Shown: positions 35,201-47,466 of the stretch, in pieces
Numbering within the stretch: position 1 is the stretch's first letter
Layout: each line of letters begins with the position of its first letter
NCBI GenBank assembly: GCA_009617715.1
Contig: VTFK01000362.1
Span: 124,001-188,000 of the forward strand
Length of the DNA: 64,000 nucleotides
Direction: 5' to 3'
Source of the DNA: Plectrocnemia conspersa
Lineage: Eukaryota > Arthropoda > Insecta > Trichoptera > Polycentropodidae
Translations under genes and position numbers: made by a program
The notes under the pieces: model-generated
Seen by the model: the letters and a program-made list of their open reading frames with translations, nothing else
What the model was told of the DNA's origin: nothing
Database searches by the model: none

Positions 35201-35879
35201 CACTTATTTGTGTTTACGAGTGATGAACTTCTTTTCGGGGCGGGTGTGCTAATAAGTGGTTCTTAAAATATCATCCATTATTAACACAATTCTTTAATCC
35301 CGAGCTCTCTCTTCCATTATTAGGCATTATTTTTGAGACGAATTAGCATTGATTTTATTTGTTCAAATTAGTCCTCTAAATTAATTGTGCAGATGATTAA
35401 AATCTCCACAATATGTATATGATATTGTCTCAGTTTTTTATGAAGGTAATCATCTGTGTAAAGATTTTTAAAAGTAAATCCTTAATACAGTACTTTATAT
35501 CTGCTCCTCAGCATGATTCGGCGTAATTCTAATTTAATCGCGTATCGAAAGCACACGGAGCTTTTCAGATTATTTATGAGGCGATATGGAGCCTCGAACG
35601 TCTTCGATTCGTAGATGACTTAGCCTTTTTTTGAAAGCGTTCGATTACCGCTCAATAATTCAGCAGTAGTTATTTGGAGCGGTTTAAAATTCTAAGAGAA
35701 CGACATTGAAAATCACTGACTCACCTAATAATATATAAAATATATTTTATATAATCAAAACTTTTATAAAATACTAAGAGTCCTTATGTATTATGCTGCA
35801 CTCTTTGCACTCGAAATCTTGCATTTTTTACTTAACTCACAACTCAAACCTAGTAGTAAAAAAATCTAAAATAACTCTT

Positions 35880-36010
35880 CAATGAGAAGTATGGAGACAT
35901 GGACGCTCGCGTCCTAAGAGGGATTCCATCATACGAGCACCGAATCAGAGAGGGATCAATATCCGATATACTGTCGCTGCCACCTCTACAAAACTCTAAG
36001 GATCCACTGA
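35880..36010 (+). repeat. dispersed repeat B, divergent copy
   Basis: GCTGCCACCTCTACAAAACTC and the preceding AGAGGGAT segment resemble the family with AAGAATAAAGGATGCAATCG and CCACCTCTAGGTAAACTC seen at 57.4, 60.0 and 60.6 kb. Assignment is tentative. Confidence 0.35.
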
Positions 36011-36296
36011 CATCATCCCTCCGCCAGCTTCTCCATAACTACTCGGAGAATAACGATCTCGCCCGTCATAGTCTGTCACAATATGTAATATAATCTAATA
36101 AAATTCTCACTAGTTTCCACCTGCATTTTACTGGCTGCGAAGTCACATTTTTCTAGCCAAATTCAAGGGAAAGGGGGGCAAATCCTCCCCTTAATTGACG
36201 TTCCTGGTTTAGTATATTAATAACTTTAATATCTGTATAAATAGACTGCTTTTTTGTCGTCGTTTTTCAAGGCTTATCAAGTATTATTTATTACCT

Positions 36297-36773
36297 TTAA
36301 CTCTATGAGGAGTATCGCCGTACATGTACGGTGGTCATTTACATACATAACTGATAAAATAATATATAAAAAACATTGCAAATAAATAATATATTTTTTA
36401 ATTTGAATTAATGTAAATGATTTCTATAGAAAATAATACCAATAAATTAAATGGTACGAAATTAACTAATATTAAAAAAAAAATTTTATTCAAAATATTG
36501 AAAACCTCTGTATTGACATAAACAAAATTTCAGAAAAGCCGGATAATATATAATAAATATGTAATATAAATTAATGAAATTTAATAATAGAAAAATGTTA
36601 AATTTAATTATTAAAACATAATACGAAAAAGAAGTAAAATAAATCAAAGCAATAAAACCACTGATTTTGTTTATAATTTTACTATAAATTCAATGTAAAA
36701 TAATAATAAATTAATAACAACAGAAATAAATATGGAAAAATACGTAAAATTAACTCACTACTCGAAGAGTTAA
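36297..36773. mobile_element. TTAA-flanked MITE (piggyBac-like termini)
   Basis: Bounded by TTAA on both sides (36297-36300 and 36770-36773), with imperfect inverted ends CTCTATGAGGAGTA and CTCTTCGAGTAGTG. Just inside the left end is CGCCGTACATGTACGGTGG. The core is AT-rich and non-coding, and is shared in diverged form with 42925-43345. TTAA targets are characteristic of piggyBac-type transposition; the assignment is inference. Confidence 0.65.
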
Positions 36774-36781
36774 GATGGGAT

Positions 36782-37807
36782 TAGGGATTCTGAAGTCTCG
36801 GGTTTTTTAGATTCCCGGGACTCGAGACACAAATTTTTAAAGTCCCGGGAATTCCCGGGACTCGAGAATTTGATTATTTTTCATATAATCATGAAAAAAA
36901 ATTATGTTAAAAAATTAACTTATTATTATTAACTTTAATTAACTTATTATTATTAACTTTAATTAATTTATTATTATTAACTTATATTATTTGTGTTATA
37001 GGCAACGATAGGTGAAAATTTATTGAAAAATTTAAAAAACACTATTCGATATTTATTTAAATTTAATTTATTACAATTTTTTTAATCGAAATTTTTTATA
37101 TCAATATTAAGTTAAAGGGGCAAACTTTTTGTAAGGAAAAAAATATGTTTTAAAAAACACCAAACGTTTAATGATGAATCACAATGCCTGTTCCTTTTTT
37201 ATTGTCAAATATTCCAGATGTAGAAAAAAATTCTCTCACTTTCTGTAGATGTTGGCTTAATTTAAGCAATGATTTGAATAAAGCTCTAGATTCGGATGTT
37301 CGCTTGATAGTTGAATCTAATATCTGAAACTCCTTTTAAAGTTGAATTTTTTAAAGTCGTTGAAATATTTTGGTGGTTTTTTTTAATTTGAATTAATTTC
37401 AAAATTTTTTTTAAAGAAAATAAACAATAAATTAAATTAATAAGGTGAAATCTCGACGAATATAAAAAAAAAAATGCCAGTTTATATTAATTTTATTAAA
37501 GTATTTTGAGAACGTGAATGTTCGATTCACATAAATTTGGCCGAAAGATCAATTAATGATTTTATAATAAATTTCGTAACTTTCAAAATTCGAGATCTTG
37601 GGTAATAGAAAATTCCACCTTGTCTTCATATCGAGACATAAATTAAGCACGACATCAAATTCGCTCTTTACATATTTTTTTTATAATTTTACTTCGGAAA
37701 TCTCGAGTCCCGGGTTATTAATTTTTAAATTCCCGGGACTCGAGACAGCAAAAAATCTTTGAATTCTCGGGAATAAATTCCCGGGTTGTCTCGACACAGA
37801 ATCCCTA
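36782..37807. mobile_element. 1026-bp hAT element with perfect 8-bp TSD
   Basis: Flanked by GATGGGAT on both sides (36774-36781 and 37808-37815), with termini TAGGGATTCTG and its complement. Subterminal blocks of repeated TCCCGGGA and ACTCGAGA occur at both ends. Internally a decayed reading on the minus strand (LKLSQHLQKVREFFSTSGIF) faintly recalls the C-terminal region of hAT transposases; stops are frequent. A 24-bp unit (ATTATTATTAACTTTAATTA) is tandemly repeated at about 36916-36985. The TSD length places it in the hAT superfamily. Confidence 0.88.
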
Positions 37808-37815
37808 GATGGGAT

Positions 37816-39600
37816 CACTAACTAAATTTAAAATATCTGGATTATCTTATTTTATATTCCAAATCTTATACAATAATATGATCAAAGTCATTATTATATT
37901 ATTTATATATTCTTTTTCTCATTTTAATTGTGTCAATTGAAATCTTATAATGTAGATGTCATGATCAAGTACATGTAGTACCATATTTGGTACAATATTT
38001 TAAAACTTCGTTTTTTTTGTATTTTTTTTTAGGCAACTGGATATAATACAAAAGAGTCTGGTTATTATTTATACACCATTATTTTAATTTTAAATATCAT
38101 TTTAATGTTATATTCTTATACTTCTACAAGCTATTTTAAACGACAGTTAATTGGTCAAGGTAAGCACCATTGTTAACTATCAGCGATGTCTCATTGTTAA
38201 ACGCATTTTGATTCTATATTGTTTTGTAAGCTTTTGCTTCAAAATCCGAAATCTCGAGATGCCTTGTCAAATTGGACCGTCTCACTCTGTGCATTTTTTT
38301 AGACACATCTTCTACCGATCCGAACGGAGTTCTACCGCCCAATCTACTTCCTGGTGATGATTTCGATTGATCCAACGGTATTCAGAACGTATGCACCCAG
38401 GCATTTGCGTGTCTCTTTTCGGCCGATGAATATCCAAACAGAACGCGGAGGCATTCGTCTGAAAAGTTGAACAGCCGCTAGTGAAATTAGAATAGTAGGA
38501 ATTCATCTTCTTCTTGGTCGCTTTTCAGTAGTAGCTAGTTGAGTCGTTCACGGTGAGCGTTCGCAAGGAATTTCGCATTCAAATCGACGCAGTAACCGGC
38601 ACATTGTGTTTGTTTTACAGCTATTATTATAGACGTCGCTTTTTCGGGTCATTGTCAAACAAACAATGACTGGATGCTGTGATGTTGCTACTACGCCTTC
38701 TGCGTGTACGACTTCTATTTACTTCTATAACTAACTACCGAACGGTGAGAACTATCGTGGCACCTTGCAAGGCAAAAAAACATTTGTACTGCAATTATAT
38801 CGTAAAAATAATGACTGGGTGTTAGACATACGCCTTGGTTAACTGGAGAAGATGGCGCACTTTAGAAGTAACCCAAGTTCAAACATAAGTGCTGGAATAA
38901 TCTTTTCAAAAATTCATTGTTGGACCATGAATCTCATATACAATAAATTATTACATTTAAAGTATAGTAAGATTTTATAGATAACATAACATTTTTACAT
39001 TTACGATTGAGGAAAATGCATTCAGAGATCTTTAAGAAAAATAATTTATAAATTAAGAATATATTTTTTATCTATCTATTCATCATATACATAGATGAAA
39101 AATCAAACGTAACATTTACGACGTGACATTTGCACGTATCATTCTAGCTAATCTTTCTAGGTCAACCGTGCTATTTTTTACTTTTAATTTTAAAGGTGAA
39201 AGTTAAAAATAGACCGATTAAGTACTATGCTGCAATACGTGTCAATAAAACCACTGAAGAAACTGAACAGCGACGTCCTGACGACCGATTACGTGCTACT
39301 GCAAAAACAAGAAAATAAAAAATGTATATACCAAGTATTAAATGAATAAATTTAATTATAATGAGCATATAATAACTTTAAATCTATCCCAAACAAAGCC
39401 AGATAGTTAGTATTTATAAAGTATACTTAGTATATGTTACATATGTTTAATACAAATATAATGCTATTAAATCATAAGCTCCAAAGACGAAGTGAGTTTC
39501 AGCATGTGATATTCAAAGACAGGTTTTAAACATCTGAAACAAAAAATAGGCTTCTTTGTTAAAATGGAACACCACTGTGAGAAAACATTTTTGCAAATTA
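37816..39600. other. no gene recognised
   Basis: AT-rich with a moderately GC-richer portion (38.25-38.75 kb). The ORFs are short and have no recognisable domain. Confidence 0.4.
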
Positions 39601-39613
39601 AATCAACAAAGTA

Positions 39614-40682
39614 TTCTGCCTGCAGTACACTCTCTGGAAGTTGTCCAAACCGAAGTTACAACTGAAGTCGGCCGAGATCTACGACTTATAGTAAGCGACC
39701 ACACTGCCGCAAATTTCATATACCGTCCGGACGGCGGCTTCTGTCACGTACAGCTGGCATATTTGCGCGCGATCGCAAAATGTGCCAAATAATCACAATT
39801 TTTAAATTGTCATTTCATTAAGTTTGTGTGGGCACTCACCAATACAATATCAGTGAAAACTTTTCAGTCGTAAATATTCAATTCACGCAAAATCTTTGTC
39901 GGATTTTGCAAAATGCCATAATGCATAAAATGATACTTCAGAATACGAACACCACATCTGTGACTATCCTAGAATTTGTCGCCATCGATTCTAAATAAGA
40001 TATCGTTATGGTGTAACATTTATATAAACCGATCTAGGAATACACATAATATTATTCGAAACGATTTTTTTTAACAAAATCAATTACCACTAATTATTTT
40101 TTAATTATTTAATTTTATATGAAAAAAATATATTATAACGATATCTGTTAGAAGAATATACTATCAAAAATTCAATTAATCCCTTTTGGTGCCCTAAAAT
40201 ATTCAAATATGTCAGTAAGAGTCTGTTGAAGTCCTCGATAAGCATGTGGTATTATATCTTGACCACGTGACCATGATGTAGCGCTCGACATGCGTGTTAA
40301 CCATAGGACGCCTACGCGCATACTGAAATTGAAGCGAGTTACTCGTTCTGTCTCAGTTTGCAAAACACCATATCATTATCTCTCTCACTCTCGTCACTTA
40401 ACACGCGAGAGAGCAAAAGGGGAAGTATCTCACCGCTCGCGCTCGAAAGAGCAGCTCCGACTTCAGTACCTTTGACTTCGATGCTTTTGCCGACAATGTT
40501 CGGAAGCGCTCGAAGCTGACCGAGTCGACTGAATTACCCCCCCTTTATCTCCCGTTCTCGGTAACCTCGGACAACATCCGAGAGATTTTAGAGTGGACAG
40601 AACCGAGCTCGATCGAAGTAACCCACTATATTCTCCGTCCTTGGCCAACCTTGACCAACTTCCAGAGAGTGTAGTGCAGACA
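39614..40682 (+). mobile_element. 1.07-kb non-autonomous TIR element, copy 1
   Basis: The ends are CTGCAGTACACTCTCTGGAA and, as reverse complement, CTGCACTACACTCTCTGGAA. The left part holds GTCCGGACGGCGGCTTCTGT and GATCGCAAAATGTGCC; the right part holds GCGAGAGAGCAAAAGGGGAA and TCCCGTTCTCGGTAACCTCG. It matches copy 2 at 45548-46615 in inverted orientation along its whole length with scattered substitutions. Open frames such as the one ending CHVQLAYLRAIAKCAK exist in both copies, but are short and probably not genes. No target duplication was identified. Confidence 0.88.
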
Positions 40683-41639
40683 TTCGACTTGAATTAGAAA
40701 AATACCAAATGACCATCCTTTTGTATTTGCCCATCTCACTGAAAGAGGCGGAAAATGTATTTTTTATGGAGAGGGTTATGTGTATGAATACAATACACTT
40801 CTACTTACGGTCATACTTTAACATCTTAATATTGCAGTATCTGCCGCTTCTCTCTTCGTTTCCCCTGATCCAGCTCGACGTCCGGAATCCAGAGTTGAGC
40901 CTGCTTTAAAGTCACCTGGAGCCTACGGACGCACTTATTCACTAACTACATATAGATTTCAGACAGGAATCATAGGTATTTAATCTACATACAAGCATAC
41001 AAATGTCGCACAGATTTTTTCACACGAATCGACATCACGCCGCGTTTTCCCAGCGCGTTTCAAAATTCCAAAATTATTTTTTGCATTATACACACCATGA
41101 ATGTATGCGTATCAACTTTTATATATCACAGCGCCATTATTAAACGATACGCGGTACAGTTTCAATAATTGTGTAATTGTCTATTCTCTCTTTTAGCGGT
41201 AATTTCGTTACACAGTCAATGTCATTCCCGTCCCACCGTTTCAGAATGCAAAGCACAAACAAACACTATATATACGTTTTCGCATAGTTTCGAGCCGCCA
41301 TTGTGATTTTCCTAGTCTTTTGTTGTGAACTTGTGAATATACGTACCGCTACGTTTGAAATAATTGACCGATCGGCGAAAACGTATACTTAAATGTGTAC
41401 ATGTACGTTCTTATTATCTCTCGTATTCGTAGAATAATGTAAAGAGTTGAAAAAATGACCCTATCGAATTTCGGCGAAACCTTACCAGATATAAATATTG
41501 AATTTGTATGAAGTTTTGATGTATGTTTGATTTTGTATAACCAAAATAATTGAATTATTGTTTTTATTTATTTATATTCTATTAGCACATCCGCCCCAAG
41601 ACGTTGATCACTCGTAAGCACTTGTAAGTAGCATAAAAA
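40683..41639. other. no gene recognised
   Basis: Contains a fragment (about 40845-40920: CCGCTTCTCTCTTCG, CAGCTCGACGTCC) related to 54960-55010 and weakly to 60300-60350, so a further dispersed repeat. Otherwise unassigned. Confidence 0.4.
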
Positions 41640-42070
41640 CTACTCTTTGTGTGGAAAGGATGCGCGATAGACAATTCCTTCTGCTCTGCACACAATATTT
41701 TTGTTATATTTACCCCCTTTGTTAATGATTGCCAAAGTTTGACGTTTAAGGCTTAAACATATTTCATGAGTATGTCCAAGAAGCGATGCAATTGACCCAC
41801 CAACATCCTCATTTGCGATTCGAGAGAGCTGTCTCAAATCAGCAATATGAAAGATGTGACACATGTTCACAGAAAGGCAAACATACTGAAGATGGGCAGG
41901 CAGAGAGCAAAATACGCACCAATAAGGACGTCTTGGAATCACAGCATCCAGCATTAGACACATGAGCGGACTGTCCAGCACAAGGACACATCATGACATA
42001 TTCATCTCAACACTCCAGCAAAGACTCTGATTTTCAAGACCAGCTATATGAACTCCACTACCTAATAACG
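41640..42070 (+). repeat. dispersed repeat A, copy 2
   Basis: Contains GGATGCGCGATAGACAATTC, TCCAAGAAGCGATGCAATTG, CCAACATCCTCATTTGCGAT and CACTCCAGCAAAGACTCTGA, aligning with copies 1 and 3. The minus-strand ORF of 113 codons here is not shared by the other copies and is unlikely to be a gene. Confidence 0.8.
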
Positions 42071-42461
42071 TCAGCTACATTTCCATATGCATATATGTAT
42101 TATTTTATATATTCTTAAAAAACAATTTTTTCTAAGTTACACTTTTCAGTCTCATAACCTGTAAAAATACAATTTATTTTTATAAAAACATTTACATGAT
42201 TTTAATAATATATAGTAAGTTCACTGATATACCCTGATACAGTGAACCAGCAACACAGGTTTCATACACCTCGTTCAGGACTATAAAAATTAAAAAAATC
42301 CAGGTATGTCTCTCCCGGGAAATTAGGGGAATTTTTTCCCCTGCTCTTTGAGAGAACTTAATATATTTATTATATGCTGATAGAAATGTTTAATGTTTCT
42401 TAAAATATATATTATATGCTAATGAAAAAAATGAGTTTTTTCATAAAAAAACTGATGTCTT

Positions 42462-42665
42462 TTGGGGTCTATATTTTCACAAAAAAACTTTTCGAGGGTC
42501 ACTTTAACTTGTCTCTCTCACAATTTATTAACGATTCGCGTTTTGCTGAATACGTTAGTTCGTAGCTTCATTGAGTATGGTCTCATTGTCCGGAATCCCA
42601 GCGAAGCATTATACTTTTTTATTTTTAGAGTATACAGAAAAAAATACTCTAGAGAATTGTAATCG
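42462..42665 (+). pseudogene. non-LTR retrotransposon fragment (post-RT region)
   Basis: TIRVLLNTLVRSFIEYGLIV followed by RNPSEA and RVYRKKYSREL matches the conserved segment after the RT domain of Jockey/CR1-like elements (LYxSLVRxxLEYxxxxWNP, then an IQRKF-type stretch). No flanking RT sequence was recognised in the same orientation. Confidence 0.65.
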
Positions 42666-42924
42666 AGAGACTTTTATCCTCGATTGTTATGGCCAAGACT
42701 TTCAGCGCTCGAAATAAAATAATAAAAAAAAACAATTTCATAAAAAATATGGTTATAAATTTTTAATACGTTGTAATTATTTTACATATTCTTGTAGTTA
42801 GTTTATTAAAAGCATTTTTAGCTATTGTAGTAGAGCATTATTTAGGCTATTTTATCACTGTTTCACTAAGATTATTATTTATATTGAATAAGTGTATTTT
42901 GTGAGGAGCGTATTTTTTAATTTT

Positions 42925-43345
42925 ACTCCATATGTGTTTGTTATCACGTTGGGGTCACCAGTTTGGTGGTGAGTCGCTGCAGTAATTTGCTGCAGTTCTT
43001 ACATATAAATAATAAATTATAATTAAATAATATTTTTTTAATATGGAATAATTAAATGATTTCTATAAAAAATAATAACAAAATAAATTAACATTAGAAA
43101 AAAATATTTTTAATAATTTTATATTAAATGTTAAAATCTTTTGAACTGCTTTAAAAAATCCATTAAAGCCGAATAATATGTAAAATAAATCAACGCAATA
43201 TAATAATATAGAAGTGTTTAAAAAAATCATTATAACAATAAAACGTCGAGAATCACTGATTTACCCTAGAATAATAAATAAATAACAACATAAATAATTA
43301 TGAAAAATACGTAAAAAATAATCCATTCTCAGGTGTATACTAACA
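42925..43345. repeat. diverged second copy of the 36.3-kb MITE
   Basis: Shares AAATGATTTCTATA-AAAATAATA, AAAATAAATCAA-GCAATA and AATA--TATGAAAAATACGTAAA in the same order with 36380-36760. The ends are too diverged to define. Confidence 0.55.
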
Positions 43346-44949
43346 AATTAAAAAATATGTATAAATTGTATAAATGACAGACGAATGAGGCACCACCGGT
43401 CGCCGGATTCCCGTTGAGGTCCGCCAAAGAATGCGCTGACCTCGACCACCATCACGTCAGTGAAACAAGAGTTCCACCTAGTCTTAGCCAAAATAAATCA
43501 ATAAAATATATGCCACCCATTATGTTAATTAAAAAAATATAAAATCTTATAATGTACTACTAATCTTATTATTAGTAAATACACATTTTATATCTAATTT
43601 TCAGTGATTTTTATAGTTTGCATTTATAATAAGCAGAACACAGTAATAACAGCACTTTGATCAGTTAAAAGAATCGGTATTCTCAAACATACACCTTTTT
43701 AGAAACACGAATATCGGTAAATAAATTAGTTGAAAAGTATATAAGGGACTTATACGGAAAAAGCAAATAAATGAAACGCTTTTGTTAAATTGTGTCTACT
43801 GACTGTGATTTCTAAACTGAGTATAGTAAGCTATCAATAATATGTACTTATATTACAGTACAGTGCGAATTTTTTTAATATTATAAAATAAGATATTTAG
43901 ATTAATTTAGATGCATAGCAAAAAATAATGTGTTGCGTTTTTAATAAATAAATAATTAACTGTTGCATATTTAGGCTAAATTGCTCTAATGTTTACTACT
44001 AAAATGTACCGTTCGCCCCATAACGGTCTTTATCCCAGACATTTCGAGGCTAATCTAAGACACTAATGGAGTGGAGACAGATTTTTATCAAATTGGACGG
44101 AAGACTATGACTTCAAACAGGATTAAACCAGTAAGGCGATTCCTCACATGAAGGCTTAAGCGCCATACATAAGAAAGAAGTTATAATAGTCGAACTCTGA
44201 CTTATAAAAAAACTTTGACATATGCATCTCCAGATGCAGTCGAATGCGCATATTGCACTTTCTACCAGCGCCTGTAACGGGTATTTTAAAAATACCAACT
44301 ATAATAATAGATACTTGATTTAGGTACAAAAAACACCATGAAGTAAAAGTCAACATAGTGTTATTAATTTTCCACAACGACTAAGATTTCTAATCGCTGT
44401 GCGATTATTCCGTGCGTTTAGTATTATAGGTGATACAATTCGTCACGATCAATCTCCGCATTGTTGGTAATCGTCCAAAGCGCTCTATTATTAGTCAGAT
44501 TTGTAAACTGGAGAAAACGAGGGGGAAGATTGAAGGGATTCAATCTTTGACTATTTTTAAAATTACTAATTTCGTCCACGTCGAACACGGTCTTAGCTTA
44601 GGAAGCTTTCGATTCCGTTCGTCTTTTACGGTTTTCTATTAATTTGGCCGAACGGTGGTTGAAAGTGATCTATCTATAGTGAAGGAGAGAAAAATCTGTG
44701 GAAATAAATCTCGGCCATTCGACCGTGGACGAGTTTTCTAATACGATTCTCAAATACGTCGCATACTCCGATATAATACATGAGATAATTTCAGAAAATG
44801 TACGACTCAGATTTTAATTAAATAAATAAAAAAAACGAATCCACATTAGATTATAAATTGATAATATAAAATTCCAAAACGATTGAATGATTCAAATTGG
44901 AAAAAGTATATAAAAAACTAATACTAAGATCTTAAAGAATATATTAGGT
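43346..44949. other. dispersed repeat copy and unassigned sequence
   Basis: At 43650-43850 lies a copy of the repeat with AAAGAATCGGTATTCTCAAA and ACATACACCTTTTTAGAAAC, also seen at 25.5 and 25.8 kb. The ORFs at 44113-44642 have no recognisable domain. Confidence 0.4.
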
Positions 44950-45440
44950 TTTTTTAATGAAATAAAAAAATTACTTATAAATAAATATTTTTATTTTAAT
45001 GATTCAAAATATAATTTATTTCTGAATGATTACCCTTCTTACACCTTTCGGTCATTTTTTTAATACTTTAAAGACTTTGATGCAAAATATTCCAATAATC
45101 CCTTTTTCACATCGTCTGCATTTTGATTTAAAGTATTGATTTAAAGATTTGAAGTATTGCATTGACTTAAATATTTGTTAGACGAAAGGAGCAAGGTCTG
45201 GAGAATGAGGTGGATGAGAAAAAACCTTCCAGTACAGATCCTTGATTTTATCGAGAGTCAATTTCGCCACATAGGGACGCATCTTATCATGTTGTAGAAC
45301 TATTCGACTTCTGGTGACAAATGCAGGCTTATTTTTTATTTCCTATTACAAACAATCCAGCAATGTTTGGCCAGGTTTATGTTTCATAATGCACAATCCC
45401 ACCATACACAAAAAATATGTTTTTCATAGTGGCCGGGCTC
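44950..45440 (-). pseudogene. mariner-like transposase remnant
   Basis: The minus strand reads VWWDCAL (the mariner VWWD motif), then DKMRPYVAKLTLDKIKDLYW and KVFSHPPHSPDLAP, in shifting frames. The D of VWWD is present, but DNARPH has become DKMRPY. This is a distinct copy from the 9.9-kb element, whose motif wording differs. Confidence 0.8.
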
Positions 45441-45547
45441 CGAGATAGGCTTTACTATTTGCACTTTTTATATCCACTGTCTTCTACGATTGTATCTACA
45501 ACGCAGATTATCAGATGATAGAGAAAATGTGACCTGCTTCAAGATAC

Positions 45548-46615
45548 AGAACTCTCATGCCTGAACTACACTCTCTGGAAGTTGACCAAGGTTGGCCAAG
45601 GACGGAGAATATAGTGGGTTACTTCGGTCGAGTTCGGTTCAACCCGCTCTAAAATCTTTCGGAAGTTGTCCGAGGTTACCGAGAACGGGAGGTAAAGTGG
45701 GGGTAATTCAGTCAACTTGGCCAGCTTCATTGGCAACATTGTCGGAGTCGGAGCTGCTCTTTCGAGCGCAAGCGGTGAGATACTTCCCCTTTCGCTCTCT
45801 CGCGTGTTAAGTGACGAGAGTGAGAGATAATGATATGGTGTTTCGCAAACAGAGATAGAAAGAGTGACTCGGTTCAATTTCAGTATGCGCGTAGGCGTCC
45901 TATAGTTAACACGCATGTCGAGCGCTGCATCGTGGACACGTGGTCAATTTATAATACCACATGCTTATCGGGGACCTTAACAAACTCTTACTGACATCTT
46001 TGAATATTTTAGGGCACCAAAGAGGATTAATTAAATGTTTGATAGTATATTCTTCTAACAGATATCGTTATAATATATTTTTTTCATATAAAATTAAAAA
46101 TTAAAAAATAATTAGTGGGACTTGATTTTGTTAAAAAAAATCGTTTCGAATATCCTCATGTATTTTCCTAGATCGGTTTATATAAATGTTACACCATAAC
46201 GAATTCTTATTTAGAATCGATGGCAACAAATTCTAGGATAGTCACAGATGTGTTCGTATTCTGAAGTATCATTTTTATGCCTTATGACATTTTGCAAAAG
46301 CCGACAAAGATTTTGCGTAAATTGAATATTTGTAACCGAAAAGTTTTCAATAATATTGTATTGGCGAGTGACCACACAAACTTTTATAATTATCAGTAGC
46401 GTAATTTTAATAATATGACAATTTAAAAATTGCGATTATTTGGCACATTTTTCGATCGCGCGCAAATATGTCGGCTGTACGTGACAGAAGCCGCCGTCCG
46501 GACGGCATATGAAATTTGCGACAGTGTGGTCGCTTACTCGAAGTCGTAGGTCTCGGCCGACTTCAGTTGTAACTTCGGTTCGGACAACTTCCAGAGAGTG
46601 TAGTGCAGGCATTAG
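45548..46615 (-). mobile_element. 1.07-kb non-autonomous TIR element, copy 2
   Basis: Inverted relative to copy 1 at 39.6 kb and similar along its whole length. The ends are ATGCCTGAACTACACTCTCT and, as reverse complement, ATGCCTGCACTACACTCTCT. It carries the same GGACGGCGGCTTCTGTCACG and AAGGGGAAGTATCTCACCGC blocks. The two copies form an inverted repeat about 4.9 kb apart. Confidence 0.88.
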
Positions 46616-46619
46616 GAAA

Positions 46620-47466
46620 TGCGGAGATCCGCCGACTTGTTTTCTTCGCTCCATACACATTGCCTCCAAGCCTTCCCAATCTTCTTTATGTGTCTATGCA
46701 CTATTAAATCGGACTCGCGACCATAGTTTGAGTAGGATTTGCTTCCATTTCTGCAGCCAGAACATCATCGATACTTGATATCGTAATTTCTCATTCCAAT
46801 TTTTTTAAGCCATCTTTGACATTTACGGATAATGAATCACCTTCTACTTCACATGTTGTTAATGGCCGTAGTTGCCAAATTTTTTTAAGAAATTTATATA
46901 ACATGTAATCTTGTATAAATTGTTCACAAATTCTGTCATCATTAATATTGGAGCCCAATTTTCTTCTAAATATTAGAACACCAACACAAATATAGCAATA
47001 TATATACATATATTATATATACTCAGGTTTCAACGGCAAAAGCATAACTGACTCTTAAAACTAAATTTTTTTTTTTATTAATATATCATTAACCTTATTG
47101 TTAAGTATAAGACATCAGATAAGAAACCTTTGCAAAGTTGCTCGTGGCAGATGTTTGAAAATATACATACTTTTTTAGAAGATTAAAAGTATTTAATTGA
47201 CCAATATTTTTTTGCTATTTTCTATTACTATAACCGGCCGGCGGATTTATCTTTGCTTTGGTGGTCTAAGAACCCGCTCCGATAAGAAAATAAATACGCA
47301 TGGAATCGGCAGAATGCAAAACGATTTAGGGCTATTTTTTTCGATAAGCCAAAAGAGTTTTTTATATTATTTATATAAAGTAGCAACAGTTTGCGATAAG
47401 ATATTGACAATTGTCTCGCAATTGTTATTGACAGCCGAAGGAGCTTTAATTTTTTTGTTAAAATAA
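46620..47466. other. unassigned, with a minus-strand ORF
   Basis: On the minus strand, 46791-47009 reads FIQDYMLYKFLKKIWQLRPL, VEGDSLSVNVKDGLKKLE, and after frame shifts HKEDWEGLEAMCMERRKQ up to the edge of the TIR element at 46615. It looks like a relic of a coding sequence interrupted by that insertion, but I do not recognise it. Confidence 0.3.

Noticed and set aside
41640..41981. Minus-strand 113-codon ORF
   Set aside because: It lies in dispersed repeat A, and the frame is not maintained in the other copies.
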